64,000 nt of DNA from Methylocystis rosea SV97 (GTDB lineage: Bacteria > Pseudomonadota > Alphaproteobacteria > Rhizobiales > Beijerinckiaceae). The notes beneath the pieces are model-generated. The model did no database searches. It was given only the letters and a program-made list of their open reading frames with translations, and had not been told where the DNA came from. The DNA is taken from contig NZ_KB889963.1 of assembly GCF_000372845.1 (NCBI RefSeq), positions 2,810,304 through 2,874,303 on the forward strand, written 5' to 3'. Numbering within the stretch: position 1 is the stretch's first letter; every line of letters begins with the position of its first letter. The position numbers and the translations under genes were made by a program. Below, one piece after another: positions 1-9,024 of the stretch.

Positions 1-140
1 GCCTTTGACTCGAGCCATACGAACGTTCACGCAAATGCGACGCGTCTGCGTCTCTGATGGCATGAACTGTAACGCAGAGCACCGAGGGGCGCGCGCTTAG
101 CCTTTCCTTAACCTTAACGGGCGGCGGGGGCGCCGGACGC

Positions 141-240
141 AAAAAGAGAGCCGCAAGGGCGGCTCTCAAGGCTTCTTGACAGGGAGGCATCAAGGACGAG
201 TGGAGAAGAAGCCACTCGAAGGTCCCACCTAGGGACACAT
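141..240 (-). ncRNA. mmgR: MmgR/suhB-type (alpha-r8) small RNA candidate
   Basis: On the minus strand this stretch folds into three consecutive hairpins: 222-236 (GTCCC/GGGAC arms), 197-218 (CGAGTGG/CCACTCG) and a terminal 9-bp stem, 146-154 with 159-167, followed by five U (141-145). The last is a textbook intrinsic terminator, yet no protein gene reads into it, so a stand-alone transcript of about 100 nt is likely. A CCTCCC tract, typical of Rhizobiales trans-acting sRNAs, lies between the second and third stems. The position, divergent and directly upstream of the suhB homologue, is that of the known alphaproteobacterial suhB RNA motif, later characterised as MmgR in Sinorhizobium. The terminator and fold are seen; the family assignment rests on context and remembered motif. 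Confidence 0.7.
146..167 (-). terminator. Intrinsic terminator of the MmgR-like sRNA
   Basis: Perfect 9-bp stem (GAGAGCCGC/GCGGCTCTC) with a 4-nt loop, followed on the minus strand by TTTTT (141-145). It points leftward, away from suhB, so it does not serve any protein gene in the window. Confidence 0.8.
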
Positions 241-464
241 TCAAGCTGCATGATAATCGTTAATTTAAGGTTAACGCGCGCCAAGCTGCCCTTGTGTCGA
301 GCGTTTTTGGCCAATGGAGACGAAGCGGCGGCAAAGCCGAAAAAGGGACTGGCTCCAGGGCGAAAACTGGCGCATTTGAACAACCCTCCGCATGCGTCAC
401 CGGGCGCCCGCCGCGCTCGAAAAGCGTTGAACCTCCCACAACCCTCCCCCTAGGCTCTTCTTAA

Positions 465-1256
465 ATGATTCGCTCCGCCTTGATGAATGTGATGACCGCC
501 GCCGCTCTGAAAGCGGGACGTGGCCTTAAACGCGATTTCGGGGAGGTCGAAAACCTCCAAGTTTCGGTGAAAGGTCCGGGCGATTTCGTTAGCGCGGCCG
601 ACAAGCGCGCCGAGAAGACTCTGTTCGACGAGCTGTCGAAGGCGCGCCCCGGCTATGGCTTCGTTCTCGAGGAAGGCGGCGTCGTCGAAGGTTCCGACAA
701 GAGCCACCGCTGGATTATCGACCCGCTCGACGGCACGTCGAATTTCCTCCATGGCGTTCCAGTCTTCGCGATCTCTATCGGCCTGGAGCGCGAGGATCGT
801 CTCGTCGCCGGCCTCGTCTATAATCCCGCCACCGATGACATGTTCGTCGCTGAGCTGGGCCAGGGCGCCTATTTCAACAATCGCCGCATGCGCGTCGCGG
901 CGCGCCGGTCGCTCGGCGAGTCCATGGTGGCCTGCGGAATACCGCCGCTGGCGCGGATCCGCGACCATGAATCCTTCAAGCGCGAGCTTGCAGCCGGCAT
1001 GGGAAAAATCGCCAATATTCGCCGCTTAGGCGCCGCCGCGCTCGATCTCGCGATGGTCGCCTGTGGGCGTTTCGACGGCTATTGGGAGCGGGGCATCAGC
1101 TCCTGGGACGTGGCGGCGGGAATCGTGCTCGTGCGTGAAGCCGGCGGCTTCGTCAGCGACTTTTCAGGCGGCGCAGACATGCTTGGCAAGGGCGAGATCT
1201 GTGCAGGCAATGAGGCGATTCACCGCCAGCTGCTCGATCTGATGAGGAAGGCATGA
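465..1256 (+). CDS. suhB: Inositol monophosphatase family protein SuhB
   Basis: 263 aa, full length for the family. It is predicted to dephosphorylate myo-inositol 1-phosphate or a related sugar phosphate in the cytosol using Mg2+. The signature motifs are present: the acidic pair in LEEGG (about residues 68-72), the metal-binding IIDPLDGTSNF (84-94) and SWDVAAG near residue 210. The ATG at 465 is used; an in-frame ATG at 483 is possible. The next gene (GNAT) starts inside its stop region (overlap 1253-1256), so the two are probably co-translated. The divergent sRNA upstream matches the usual suhB context in Rhizobiales. In some bacteria SuhB also binds the transcription machinery; nothing here tests that. 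Confidence 0.9.
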   Translation: MIRSALMNVMTAAALKAGRGLKRDFGEVENLQVSVKGPGDFVSAADKRAEKTLFDELSKARPGYGFVLEEGGVVEGSDKSHRWIIDPLDGTSNFLHGVPVFAISIGLEREDRLVAGLVYNPATDDMFVAELGQGAYFNNRRMRVAARRSLGESMVACGIPPLARIRDHESFKRELAAGMGKIANIRRLGAAALDLAMVACGRFDGYWERGISSWDVAAGIVLVREAGGFVSDFSGGADMLGKGEICAGNEAIHRQLLDLMRKA

Positions 1257-1732
1257 ACGCCCCGACCGCACAGGCTTCGCTGAATCTGCGTCTGCGCGTT
1301 GACGGCGACTGGCCCTTCATTCTCGACCTTTGGGTCGCCGCCTGGCGGGTCACCTATCCCGAGATCGACTTTGAGGAGCGCCGCGACTGGCTCCGACGCC
1401 GCATTCGGGAGTTGGAAGCGACTGGATCGGTGACGCTCTGCCTGTTTGACGCTCAGTCGACGCTTGCAGGCTTCGTCGTGATCAATCCGGCGGACGGCTG
1501 GCTCGATCAGATTTGCGTCGCTCCGGATCGATTCGGCGCAGGCTTCGGCGCGTCGCTGCTGTCGGCGGCGCGAAATGTCTCGCCACGGCTTATTCGGCTG
1601 GACGTCAATGCGGACAACGCTCGCGCCATCCGCTTTTACGAACATGACGGATTTTCGCGCGTCGGGCGCGGCGCGAACACATTGTCCGGTCGCGAAACCG
1701 TCATGATGGAATGGCGGCCGCAGGGAGCATAA
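1253..1732 (+). CDS. GNAT-family N-acetyltransferase
   Basis: 159 aa. A small acetyl-CoA-dependent acyltransferase; substrate unknown. The acetyl-CoA-binding region is recognisable: a beta strand with ICVAPDRFGAGFGASLL (about residues 84-100, the Q/RxxGxG/A loop), then LDVNADNARAIRFYEHDGF (about 122-140), the typical C-terminal NxxAxxFYxxxGF motif. The start codon overlaps the stop of suhB by 4 nt (ATGA), indicating translational coupling. About 190 bp separate it from the cold-shock gene. Confidence 0.88.
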   Translation: MNAPTAQASLNLRLRVDGDWPFILDLWVAAWRVTYPEIDFEERRDWLRRRIRELEATGSVTLCLFDAQSTLAGFVVINPADGWLDQICVAPDRFGAGFGASLLSAARNVSPRLIRLDVNADNARAIRFYEHDGFSRVGRGANTLSGRETVMMEWRPQGA

Positions 1733-1918
1733 CAATTCTCGCCTGCCGGGTTTTCATCGGGCGTTCGCTCCTATAATATTATTCGCGCATTCGAGTTTCG
1801 GCCGAACGATCTTGCTCTCTCGTCTCAAGACGCGCGGCGCCTGACCTTTCCCAAGCTTCGATTGACTGAGAAGAACGCAGCGATCCGCAGCGTTCCCGCT
1901 ATTTTGAAAGGAAAAGCC

Positions 1919-2131
1919 ATGCCGACAGGCGCCGTAAAGTGGTTCAACGCACAAAAGGGCTTCGGCTTCATTCAGCCGGACGCCGGCGGCCAGGACGTCT
2001 TCGTTCACATCAGCGCCGTCGAGCGCGCAGGCCTCGACAGCCTCGCTGAAGGCCAGAAGGTTTCCTACGAACTTGTCGTGGACAAGCGTAGCGGCAGGTC
2101 CTCCGCCGATAAGCTGCAACTGCAGGATTAG
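1919..2131 (+). CDS. Cold-shock domain protein (CspA family)
   Basis: 70 aa, a single cold-shock domain that binds single-stranded RNA or DNA and acts as an RNA chaperone. RNP1 (KGFGFI, residues 13-18) and RNP2 (VFVHI, 27-31) are intact. I chose ATG 1919 because GAAAGGA (1906-1912) lies at the right distance and the protein then begins exactly at the family N-terminus; an upstream in-frame start at 1862 would add 19 unrelated residues. The roughly 190-nt leader after the GNAT gene leaves room for a structured 5' UTR, common in csp genes. The stop overlaps that of convergent pyk by 4 bp. Confidence 0.93.
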   Translation: MPTGAVKWFNAQKGFGFIQPDAGGQDVFVHISAVERAGLDSLAEGQKVSYELVVDKRSGRSSADKLQLQD

Positions 2132-3570
2132 ACTTCGCCGCCTTGGCGCTGCTCGCCCAGATGTGCGATGCGGATCATGTTTGTCGCTCCCGGCGTGCCG
2201 AAAGGCATGCCGGCGACGATGATGACCCGGTCGCCGGGGCCGCCGAACCCCTCGCTCTCCGAATATTCGCAGGCGCGGCCCACCATATCTTCAATGTCGA
2301 CGGCGTCGCGCGTCTCAAGCGCGTGCACGCCCCAGACGAGCGCCAGGCGACGGGCGGTGTCGCGCTTGGGCGTGAGCGCGAGAATCGGCGATTGCGGCCT
2401 TTCGCGCGCGATACGCAGCGCCGTCGAGCCGGATGACGTCCACGCGATGATCGCCTTCGAATGAAGCGTTTGCGCCACGTCGCGGGCGGCGACGGCGATG
2501 GCGTCGGCTGAGGTCGGGTTAGGCAATTCGCCGCGCTGGGCGTTGATGATCGAGCGGTAGATCGCGTCGGTCTCGACCTCTTCCGCGATCCGGCTCATGG
2601 TGGCGACGGCTTCATGCGGATATTGCCCCGCGGCGCTTTCGGCGGAGAGCATGACGGCGTCCGCGCCTTCAAAGACGGCGGTGGCGACGTCGGACACCTC
2701 GGCGCGCGTCGGCAAGGGCGACAGGATCATCGACTCGAGCATCTGCGTCGCGATGACGACCGGCTTGCCCAGTCGTCGCGCCGAACGGTTGATGCGTTTT
2801 TGAAGTCCAGGCACCCGCTCGAGCGGCACTTCGACGCCCAGGTCGCCGCGCGCCACCATCAGCGCGTCAGAAACCTCGATCACTTCCTCTAGCCTCGAAA
2901 TCGCTTGAGGCTTCTCGATCTTCGCCATGACCATCACCCGGCCTTGCGTAATCTGCTTCACTTCAAGGACGTCTTCGGGACGCTGGACGAAGGAGATCGC
3001 AACCCAGTCGACGCGCTCTTTGAGCGCGGCGTCGAGATCGGCGCGATCCTTGTTGGTCATCGAGGTGATCGGAATTTCGGTGTCGGGCAGGCTGACGCCC
3101 TTGCGGTTCGAGAGGCGCCCAGCGACGTCGACGACGGCGTGCGCCCGCTCCGGAGATGTTTCCACGACATGCAGCCGCACGCGGCCATCGTCTATGAGGA
3201 TCGAATCATTAACCTTGAGCGCCGCTAAAATCTCGGGATGCGGCAAGCGCACGCGCGTGGCGTCGCCGGGTTTGGGATCGCTGTCGAAGACGAAGACGTC
3301 GCCCTTGCGCAGATGCACGGAGCCTTCCTCGAAGGCGCCGATTCGCAGCTTCGGGCCCTGGAGATCCACGAGCACGGCGATCGCGCGCGAGATATCGTTC
3401 TCAATTTCGCGGATGATCCGAACATAGCTGGCGAGGCCGGCATGATCCGTGTGGCTCATGTTGATGCGGAAGACGTCGGCGCCGGCGCGCACGAGCCCCG
3501 CGATGACCGCTTTGTCGACCGTCGCCGGACCAAGCGTTGCGATAATTTTGACGCGCCGCGACCTTCTCAT
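2128..3570 (-). CDS. pyk: Pyruvate kinase
   Basis: 480 aa, normal length. It catalyses the last step of glycolysis, phosphoenolpyruvate plus ADP to pyruvate plus ATP. The N-terminus ([13 protein letters not shown], substrate loop), the catalytic segment [11 protein letters not shown], the metal and substrate motif [12 protein letters not shown] and ATQMLESM are all intact. The C-terminal third is the regulatory domain. In serine-cycle methanotrophs pyruvate kinase is not on the main assimilation route but supplies pyruvate from PEP. It is a monocistronic gene convergent with the cold-shock gene; the two stop codons overlap (2128-2131). Confidence 0.97.
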   Translation of the reverse strand: MRRSRRVKIIATLGPATVDKAVIAGLVRAGADVFRINMSHTDHAGLASYVRIIREIENDISRAIAVLVDLQGPKLRIGAFEEGSVHLRKGDVFVFDSDPKPGDATRVRLPHPEILAALKVNDSILIDDGRVRLHVVETSPERAHAVVDVAGRLSNRKGVSLPDTEIPITSMTNKDRADLDAALKERVDWVAISFVQRPEDVLEVKQITQGRVMVMAKIEKPQAISRLEEVIEVSDALMVARGDLGVEVPLERVPGLQKRINRSARRLGKPVVIATQMLESMILSPLPTRAEVSDVATAVFEGADAVMLSAESAAGQYPHEAVATMSRIAEEVETDAIYRSIINAQRGELPNPTSADAIAVAARDVAQTLHSKAIIAWTSSGSTALRIARERPQSPILALTPKRDTARRLALVWGVHALETRDAVDIEDMVGRACEYSESEGFGGPGDRVIIVAGMPFGTPGATNMIRIAHLGEQRQGGEV

Positions 3571-3593
3571 GATGAAGCCGTTCCTGAATTGAG

Positions 3594-4013
3594 TTATTGC
3601 GCGGGAGCGGCGTTGGGGTCAGTGAGCTGAACCGTCCAGCTCTTTGCGTCCCGTCCCGTGTCGATTTCGAAAAATCCGGTTCGATCAAAACCGCGCGCGA
3701 AACAGTCCTCTCGGCCGTCGATGCGGAATTCCCGATCACGCGTGCACATGAACGCTTTGCCCTTCCATTCGCCGCCGCGCTCGTCCATCGCGTAGATATA
3801 ATAATATTGGGCGGCGAGCGGACCGCGCAGAAGCGTTTCGCAAACGCTCGGCCGAAGGTTCCACCAACCCTCCGACAACCAGTTGCGCCCGTCGGTATAC
3901 GCGATGGCGACGCTGACGCGCGCGCTCGTGTTGTTGCACAGACGAAAATCCGCTCGGGTCGGCCCGGCGGCGCAAAACGTTAGAGCGGCAACAAGAACGG
4001 CGCGTCGAATCAT
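3594..4013 (-). CDS. DUF1036 secreted protein
   Basis: 139 aa. An N-terminal signal peptide (about residues 1-22, ending near TRADF) precedes a DUF1036-like domain: a CNNTSARVSVAIAY strand, a W-rich EGWWNL segment, a conserved Cys, a YYYIYA strand and a second Cys pair (FMCTRD, EDCFARGF). The family is widespread in alphaproteobacteria and has no firm function. I place the start at ATG 4013, directly before the signal peptide; the longer frame (to 4154) would add 47 residues of non-secretory sequence. It lies 23 bp downstream of pyk on the same strand, so the two may share a transcript or terminator region. Confidence 0.8.
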   Translation of the reverse strand: MIRRAVLVAALTFCAAGPTRADFRLCNNTSARVSVAIAYTDGRNWLSEGWWNLRPSVCETLLRGPLAAQYYYIYAMDERGGEWKGKAFMCTRDREFRIDGREDCFARGFDRTGFFEIDTGRDAKSWTVQLTDPNAAPAQ

Positions 4014-4243
4014 ATCTTTAGCGAGGCCTGGAGGGGGCTGAAGATAGCTCGCTGACGCGCGCGAAAGCGGCGCAGCGGGCGGTCCTGCAAACCATGCTTG
4101 CGAGTCTTTGTCCACCCCGCGGCCTCGGAGTCTCTCCGCGCCCGTCCATCCCACCGACGCGTCCGCCCTGCAATCCGCCGGAACAAAGCAATCGGGCTAT
4201 TGTTTAGGACCCGTACGCGCTTGCGTCCTCGGGAGGCAGGAAA

Positions 4244-4684
4244 ATGGAAAAGTCTGAAGTCATCACCACGTTGAATGAACTTGCCGAAATCAGTCGTGAC
4301 GGCGAGCAAGGGTTTCTGGCCGCGGCTGAAGACGTCGAAAATCCGACGCTAAAGACTGTGTTTCGAACGGCGGCCGCGCGCTGCGCTGAAGGCGCGAAGG
4401 AGCTCGAATCGAAGATCGTCAGCTTGGGCGGCGAACCTTCGAAGAGCGGCTCAATGACCGGCGCCGTGCACCGGGCTTGGACAAATCTGAAGGCCGCACT
4501 GACAAGCCGCTCGGAACAGGCGGTGCTGGAGGAGGTCGAGCGCGGCGAAGACGCCGCCAAGGATGCCTATCAGCAGGCCATTGCGCAGCCCCTGCCTCCC
4601 GAGATCAGATCGATGGTCCAGCGCCAGTATCAGGGCGTGAAGGAGAACCACGACCGTGTACGCAGCCTGCGCGACGCCGCGTGA
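4244..4684 (+). CDS. PA2169-type four-helix-bundle protein (DUF2383)
   Basis: 146 aa, almost entirely helical and acidic, with the ferritin-like DUF2383 pattern: a first helix with TTLNELAEISRDGEQGF, a second with RTAAARCAEGAKELESKI, a GG turn, and a final helix pair ending NHDRVRSLRDAA. Such proteins are small cytosolic or stress-associated helical bundles in Rhizobiales; function is not established. A GGGAGG ribosome site lies near 4229-4234. An inverted repeat (4695-4726) sits just downstream and extends into the stop of convergent hemB. Confidence 0.8.
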   Translation: MEKSEVITTLNELAEISRDGEQGFLAAAEDVENPTLKTVFRTAAARCAEGAKELESKIVSLGGEPSKSGSMTGAVHRAWTNLKAALTSRSEQAVLEEVERGEDAAKDAYQQAIAQPLPPEIRSMVQRQYQGVKENHDRVRSLRDAA

Positions 4685-4694
4685 TGATGACTTC

Positions 4695-4726
4695 GGAAGG
4701 AAGTGACGCACGCGTCACTTTCTTCC
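4695..4726. terminator. Inverted repeat between convergent genes
   Basis: Arms GGAAGGAAGTGACG and CGTCACTTTCTTCC pair with one mismatch around a short CACG-rich loop. It separates the DUF2383 gene (plus) from hemB (minus), whose TGA stop (4715-4717) is inside the right arm. A short T-rich stretch follows in both directions, so it may act as a bidirectional terminator, without a long U run. Confidence 0.5.
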
Positions 4727-5740
4727 TTGCAGCGCCCGCGCCGCGCTGAGCGCGAAATAGGTCAGAACGCCTGAGGCGCCGGCGCGTTTGAACGCGAGTA
4801 GACTTTCGAGCATGGCGCGTTCGCCATCGATCCAGCCGTTTTGCGCAGCCGCGGTAATCATCGCGTATTCGCCCGACACCTGGTAGGCGAATGTTGGCGC
4901 GCGATAGACGTCGACGACGCGTCGCACGATGTCGAGATACGGCATTCCCGGCTTCACCATCACCATATCCGCGCCCTGCTCAAGGTCGAGACCCACTTCG
5001 CGCAGCGCTTCGTCCGAATTGGCGGGGTCCATCTGATAGGTGCGCTTGTCCCCTCTCAGCGTCTTGCTGGTGCCGATCGCATCGCGGAACGGCCCGTAAA
5101 ACGCCGACGCATATTTCGCGGCGTAGCTCATGATCTGAACATTCTCGAAACCTTCGGCGTCGAGCGCGTTGCGGATCGCTTCCACGCGTCCATCCATCAT
5201 GTCCGAGGGCGCAATGATGTCCGCGCCTGCGCGCGCTTGGGTGACCGCCTGCCGCGCCAGCACGGCGACGGTCGCGTCGTTGACAATCTCGTCGCCGACG
5301 AGAAGGCCGTCATGCCCGTGGCTCGTGTAAGGATCGAGCGCGACATCGGTAATGAGGCCGATGTCGGGTACGGCGCCCTTGATCGCCTGGCAGGCGCGGC
5401 AGACGAGATTCTCGGGATCGAGCGCCGCGCTCGCGATCTCGTCGCGCAGGTCGGGATTGGTATAGGGGAAGAGCGCAACGGCGGGCACGCCCAGCGCGGC
5501 CGCCTCGGCGATTGCTTCAACCGCCGCGTCGACCGAGTAACGGAACACGCCCGGCATCGAGGATACGGGTTCGCGTCGATCCGACCCGTCGATCAAGAAG
5601 AGGGGCCAGATGAGGTCCGAGACCTCAAGCGCGTTTTCCCTGACGAGACGGCGCGCCCATTCGCTCTTCCGATTCCGACGCGGGCGCTGTAGCAGGTTCA
5701 GCCGCGCTGCTGCTTCGACGGGCTTTCGTGCATCGTTCAT
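4715..5740 (-). CDS. hemB: Porphobilinogen synthase (5-aminolevulinate dehydratase)
   Basis: 341 aa, full length. It condenses two 5-aminolevulinate molecules to porphobilinogen, an early step of haem, cobalamin and (where present) bacteriochlorophyll synthesis. The active-site Schiff-base lysine segment is visible as MVMVKPGMPYLDI, with the second lysine region in YAAKYASAFYGPFRDA. At the position of the three zinc-binding cysteines of the E. coli/animal enzymes the sequence reads VALDPYTSHGHDG, i.e. Ala/Asp/Asp, so this is the Mg-dependent, zinc-independent type described in Bradyrhizobium and Pseudomonas. The ATG at 5740 gives the normal N-terminus. Confidence 0.96.
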   Translation of the reverse strand: MNDARKPVEAAARLNLLQRPRRNRKSEWARRLVRENALEVSDLIWPLFLIDGSDRREPVSSMPGVFRYSVDAAVEAIAEAAALGVPAVALFPYTNPDLRDEIASAALDPENLVCRACQAIKGAVPDIGLITDVALDPYTSHGHDGLLVGDEIVNDATVAVLARQAVTQARAGADIIAPSDMMDGRVEAIRNALDAEGFENVQIMSYAAKYASAFYGPFRDAIGTSKTLRGDKRTYQMDPANSDEALREVGLDLEQGADMVMVKPGMPYLDIVRRVVDVYRAPTFAYQVSGEYAMITAAAQNGWIDGERAMLESLLAFKRAGASGVLTYFALSAARALQGRK

Positions 5741-5866
5741 GGCGCCTCCGCTCTCTGGGCTCGCTGCATGCGTCCCCCCCGGTCATCACCGTCATCCGCT
5801 TTCGAGGGGAACGGACTTCAGGCTATAGAGGATAGACGGCCATTGTGCTTGCGCGAGGAAAAACCA

Positions 5867-6331
5867 TTGAAAATCGGCTCGCGCAACTCTTCTCTGAGCC
5901 GCTTGGCGCGCGCTTCGGCGATCGCCGCCGGCGCGCTTCTCGCTGCGAGCGCCTCACTCGCACAGATCAAGCCGGCGACGCCAACGCCGCCGGTTCGAGC
6001 GCGCTCCGCCCCGGCGCAGCAAAAGCAAAGAACCCCCTCGCCTCCACAGGAGCCGGCGCGGCAGCCCCGCGCAACGCGACCTCCAACGGTCGTATCGCCG
6101 ACGCCGAGCGCGAAGCCCACTCCGCAAACTCCGCGGCCGCCCGGCGGCGATGCGCTTTCGCCGCCGCAAGCGCCGCCTGCGGTCGATACGAGCCAGCCGC
6201 CGCCCACTCTTCCCCGCGCGCCGCGCGAGAAGATGCGGGCCTGCGCCGAGGAGTGGGACAGGATGAAACGCGAGTCGAAAGATGGTTTGCCGATGTGGCG
6301 CGATTTCGCGACGCAATGCCTGACGCGCTAG
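5867..6331 (+). CDS. Secreted proline-rich protein with conserved C-terminal Cys motif
   Basis: 154 aa from a TTG start at 5867, preceded by GAGG (5855-5858). A signal peptide (SRLARASAIAAGALLAASASLAQ) is followed by about 80 residues rich in Pro, Ala, Thr and Arg, probably disordered and wall-spanning. The last 30 residues form the only ordered part: a CAEEWDRMK helix, then MWRDFATQCL. This two-Cys tail recurs in small Rhizobiales periplasmic proteins of unknown function. An ATG at 5768 in the same frame would extend it but would bury the signal peptide. No function can be assigned. Confidence 0.7.
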   Translation: MKIGSRNSSLSRLARASAIAAGALLAASASLAQIKPATPTPPVRARSAPAQQKQRTPSPPQEPARQPRATRPPTVVSPTPSAKPTPQTPRPPGGDALSPPQAPPAVDTSQPPPTLPRAPREKMRACAEEWDRMKRESKDGLPMWRDFATQCLTR

Positions 6332-6399
6332 GCGCGTTCAACCGCTGACCCGCGCCGGACGCTTCGCACGCGCCGAAAAAGCAGTGAGCTGTGAATGCT

Positions 6400-6442
6400 A
6401 TCGCCCGGGATGCGTCTCACTGGACGCGCGACCCCGGGCGAT
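6400..6442. repeat. Long hairpin after the proline-rich gene
   Basis: Perfect 10-bp arms (ATCGCCCGGG at 6400-6409, CCCGGGCGAT at 6433-6442) enclose a second stem (GCGTC/GACGC). There is no U tract on either side, so this is better described as a stable mRNA 3' hairpin than a classical terminator. Confidence 0.6.
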
Positions 6443-6503
6443 GAGTGCGTGAAGCGCTGCCGCAATGACGCGAAAGACCGATCGCGCATGCGAGGCGCTC
6501 GGC

Positions 6504-6806
6504 TTACGCGGTCGCTGGCGCAGCTGGCGGGGTTGGCGTTTTCGCCTTGCGCGGCGTACGCTTCTTCGCGGTAGCCTTGCGCGTGCTCTTCTTGGCGCCG
6601 GCCTTCTTCACGGCGCCGCGCTTTTTCGTCGCCACCTTGCGGACGCCCTTGCGGGCCGTCTTTTTCGCAGCGGTTTTTCGCGTAGCCTTGCGGGCGCCCT
6701 TCTTGGCCGCTGACTTCTTCGTCGCTGCCTTCCTTGCGGTTTTACGCGCACCTTTCTTCGCCGCAGCCTTCTTGGCCGGCTTACGCTTCATTGTAGCTCT
6801 CGCCAT
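6504..6806 (-). CDS. Histone H1-like Lys/Ala/Arg-rich protein
   Basis: 100 aa, made almost entirely of AAKK, ARK, TRK and ATKK repeats ending in a Pro/Ala/Thr tail (TPTPPAAPATA). This is the low-complexity composition of histone H1/AlgP-like bacterial proteins, which bind DNA non-specifically and compact the nucleoid. No globular domain is visible. The start ATG at 6806 is followed by an in-frame ATG (residue 6), and GGGGACTTATT precedes it. The repeat-rich DNA could also recombine, so length probably varies between strains. The function is inferred from composition only. Confidence 0.8.
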   Translation of the reverse strand: MARATMKRKPAKKAAAKKGARKTARKAATKKSAAKKGARKATRKTAAKKTARKGVRKVATKKRGAVKKAGAKKSTRKATAKKRTPRKAKTPTPPAAPATA

Positions 6807-6831
6807 AATAAGTCCCCTTGATCCGAATTGC

Positions 6832-7467
6832 CGGAACTATGGTCCACCGACAATACGCGCAAATAGCGTAACGCGGTTAAGCAGTCGTTCAAGTGCTGCG
6901 CGGGCAGAAGTGATCAACGCAACGCATGACGAGGCATGTTGAGCGCGGTCGCGCGACAAGCAAAATGATCGCGAAGCTGCTTTGCAAACGCTTCGGCGAG
7001 ACTATCGCGACAGGTTTGCGCCATGCGTTTTATTAACGACGATCCGCGCGCGGATTCGGTTGGCGACATCCACTCCGAGAAGGCCGCTAGACGTGCGGAC
7101 ACGCGCTTTGGCGCAAGTCGCGCCTGCTGTTCAATTACTTGATTTGCTTTCGTATCCGCGAACAGTTGCGACGCGCGCACTCTGCCCGAGTTCGTCCGTG
7201 ACGCGATCTATCGGAACACGATGAAAAACCGCGGAACGCGCCTGTGCCGGTCGCGCGACTCGACGCCGGCGGAGAGACGGAGGACGTCGGGCGGCGCCGA
7301 CCGCGCGCGCCTCTGTGGCGCGCGCGAGGTCGCGCATTCGGAGAGAAAAAAAAATTGTGATCAGCGCGGTCGGATCAAAAAAAAATGACGCGCGACAGCT
7401 TCGCTGGGAGAAGAATCGCGCAGCGCGTGTCGTGAACTGATTCGTTTTTTCGACGATCGGGCGTGTG
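6832..7467. other. 636-bp region without a recognisable gene
   Basis: Several short open frames on both strands (e.g. 6914-7180 minus, 6982-7224 plus) show Arg-rich, unstructured translations and no ribosome sites, so I call none. A GC-only hairpin is visible at about 7304-7327 (GCGCGCGCC/GGCGCGCGC), and two A-runs (about 7346-7354 and 7377-7385) lie near what would be the 3' side of gatB. A non-coding RNA cannot be excluded, but I see no terminator in a useful place. Confidence 0.4.
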
Positions 7468-8937
7468 TCAGACGCCCAACTTGCGCTTGAGCAGCTCGTT
7501 CACCGACTGCGGATTCGCCTTGCCGCCCGTCTGCTTCATCACCTGTCCGACGAACCAGCCGAGCATTGTTGGCTTCGCCTTCGCCTGCTCTACCTTATCG
7601 GGATTGGCGGCGATGACGGCGTCGACGGCGGCTTCGATGGCGCCCGTGTCGGTCACCTGCTTCATGCCGCGCGCTTCGACGATCTCCTTGGGGTCGCCGC
7701 CTTCCGTCCAGACGATCTCGAAAAGATCCTTGGCGAGCTTGCCGGAAATAACATTCTGCGAGATGAGGTCGATGATCGCGCCCAGAGCTGGCGCCGACAC
7801 CGGCGAGCGCGTGACGTCGAGCCCCTCCTTGTTCAAACGGCCGAACAACTCGTTGATCACCCAGTTGGCCGCAAGCTTGGCGTCGCGTCCCTTCGCCGTC
7901 TCCTCGAAATAGTCGGCGGCCGCGCGCTCCATCACAAGCACGCCGGCGTCGTAAGGCGGCAGGCCGTATTGATCGATAAAGCGCGCGCGCTTCGCGTCGG
8001 GCAGCTCCGGCAATTGCGCCCTTAGCGCGTCGACATATGGCTGGTCGAACTCAAGCGGCAGCAAATCCGGATCGGGAAAGTACCGGTAATCATGCGCTTC
8101 CTCCTTGGAGCGCATCGAGCGCGTCTCTCCCCTGCCCGGATCGAAGAGCCGCGTCTCCTGGGCGATCGCGCCGCCGTCTTCGAGAATGCCGATCTGTCGG
8201 CGCGCCTCGACCTCAATCGCCTGGCCGATGAAGCGGATGGAGTTGACGTTCTTGATTTCGCAACGCGTGCCGAGCGGCGCGCCGGGACGGCGCACGGAGA
8301 CGTTGACGTCGGCGCGCAGCGAACCCTGCTCCATGTTGCCATCACAGGAGCCGATGTAGCGCAAGATCGTCCGCAGCTTCGAAACATAGGCGCGCGCCTC
8401 TTCCGCCGAACGCAGGTCGGGCTTGGAGACGATCTCCATGAGCGCCACGCCGCTGCGGTTGAGATCGACGTGGCTTTCGGTCGCCGAAAGATCATGCAGC
8501 GACTTGCCGGCGTCCTGCTCGAGATGCAGACGCTCGATGCCCACGGTGATGCGCTCGCTCGGCGATACGTCGACGATCACGGCGCCTTCGCCGACGATCG
8601 GATGCTTGTACTGAGAGATCTGGTAGCCCTGCGGCAGGTCGGGATAGAAATAGTTCTTGCGGTCGAAAACCGAACGCAGGTTGATCTTGGCCTCTAAGCC
8701 AAGACCTGTGCGGATCGCCTGTTTGACGCATTCCTCGTTGATGACCGGCAGCATGCCCGGCATGGCCGCATCGACCAGGGAGACGTGATTGTTCGGCGCG
8801 CCGCCATACTCCGCGGAAGCGCCGGAGAAGAGCTTGGCGTTGCTCGTCACCTGCGCATGAATCTCCATGCCGATCACGACTTCCCAGTCGCCGGTTGCGC
8901 CGCTGATGAGCTTGTTGGGAACCGCCTGTATCGTCAT
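7468..8937 (-). CDS. gatB: Asp-tRNA(Asn)/Glu-tRNA(Gln) amidotransferase subunit B
   Basis: 489 aa. GatB is the kinase subunit of GatCAB, which phosphorylates and then amidates mischarged Glu-tRNA(Gln) or Asp-tRNA(Asn). Family marks: [11 protein letters not shown] at the N-terminus, [12 protein letters not shown] and the [29 protein letters not shown] stretch (shown in pieces: residues about 265-295), and a C-terminal YqeY-like tail ending [13 protein letters not shown]. The start is ATG 8937, with GAGGCGG just upstream; the longer frame to 9246 is not homologous. Unlike many genomes it is not in the gatCA operon: a plus-strand gene and a chorismate mutase lie between. Confidence 0.97.
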   Translation of the reverse strand: MTIQAVPNKLISGATGDWEVVIGMEIHAQVTSNAKLFSGASAEYGGAPNNHVSLVDAAMPGMLPVINEECVKQAIRTGLGLEAKINLRSVFDRKNYFYPDLPQGYQISQYKHPIVGEGAVIVDVSPSERITVGIERLHLEQDAGKSLHDLSATESHVDLNRSGVALMEIVSKPDLRSAEEARAYVSKLRTILRYIGSCDGNMEQGSLRADVNVSVRRPGAPLGTRCEIKNVNSIRFIGQAIEVEARRQIGILEDGGAIAQETRLFDPGRGETRSMRSKEEAHDYRYFPDPDLLPLEFDQPYVDALRAQLPELPDAKRARFIDQYGLPPYDAGVLVMERAAADYFEETAKGRDAKLAANWVINELFGRLNKEGLDVTRSPVSAPALGAIIDLISQNVISGKLAKDLFEIVWTEGGDPKEIVEARGMKQVTDTGAIEAAVDAVIAANPDKVEQAKAKPTMLGWFVGQVMKQTGGKANPQSVNELLKRKLGV

Positions 8938-9024
8938 ATCCGCCTCGCTAAACTTGCGCCTTCCATATAAACCACGCTTCGCTAGAGCGGAACGGCCGGC
9001 GCGCAGCAGAGGGAAACGGGCGAG

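Larger units (their letters stand above)
1..464. other. Left-edge intergenic region
   Basis: No convincing protein gene in 1-464; open frames here overlap the sRNA hairpins and show no family resemblance. The AT-rich patch at about 250-282 lies where both the minus-strand sRNA promoter and the suhB promoter would be expected. Beyond the sRNA I see nothing I can name. Confidence 0.5.

Noticed and set aside
6914-7224. Two short overlapping frames as genes
   Set aside because: No ribosome site, biased composition and no family pattern; kept as unassigned intergenic DNA.
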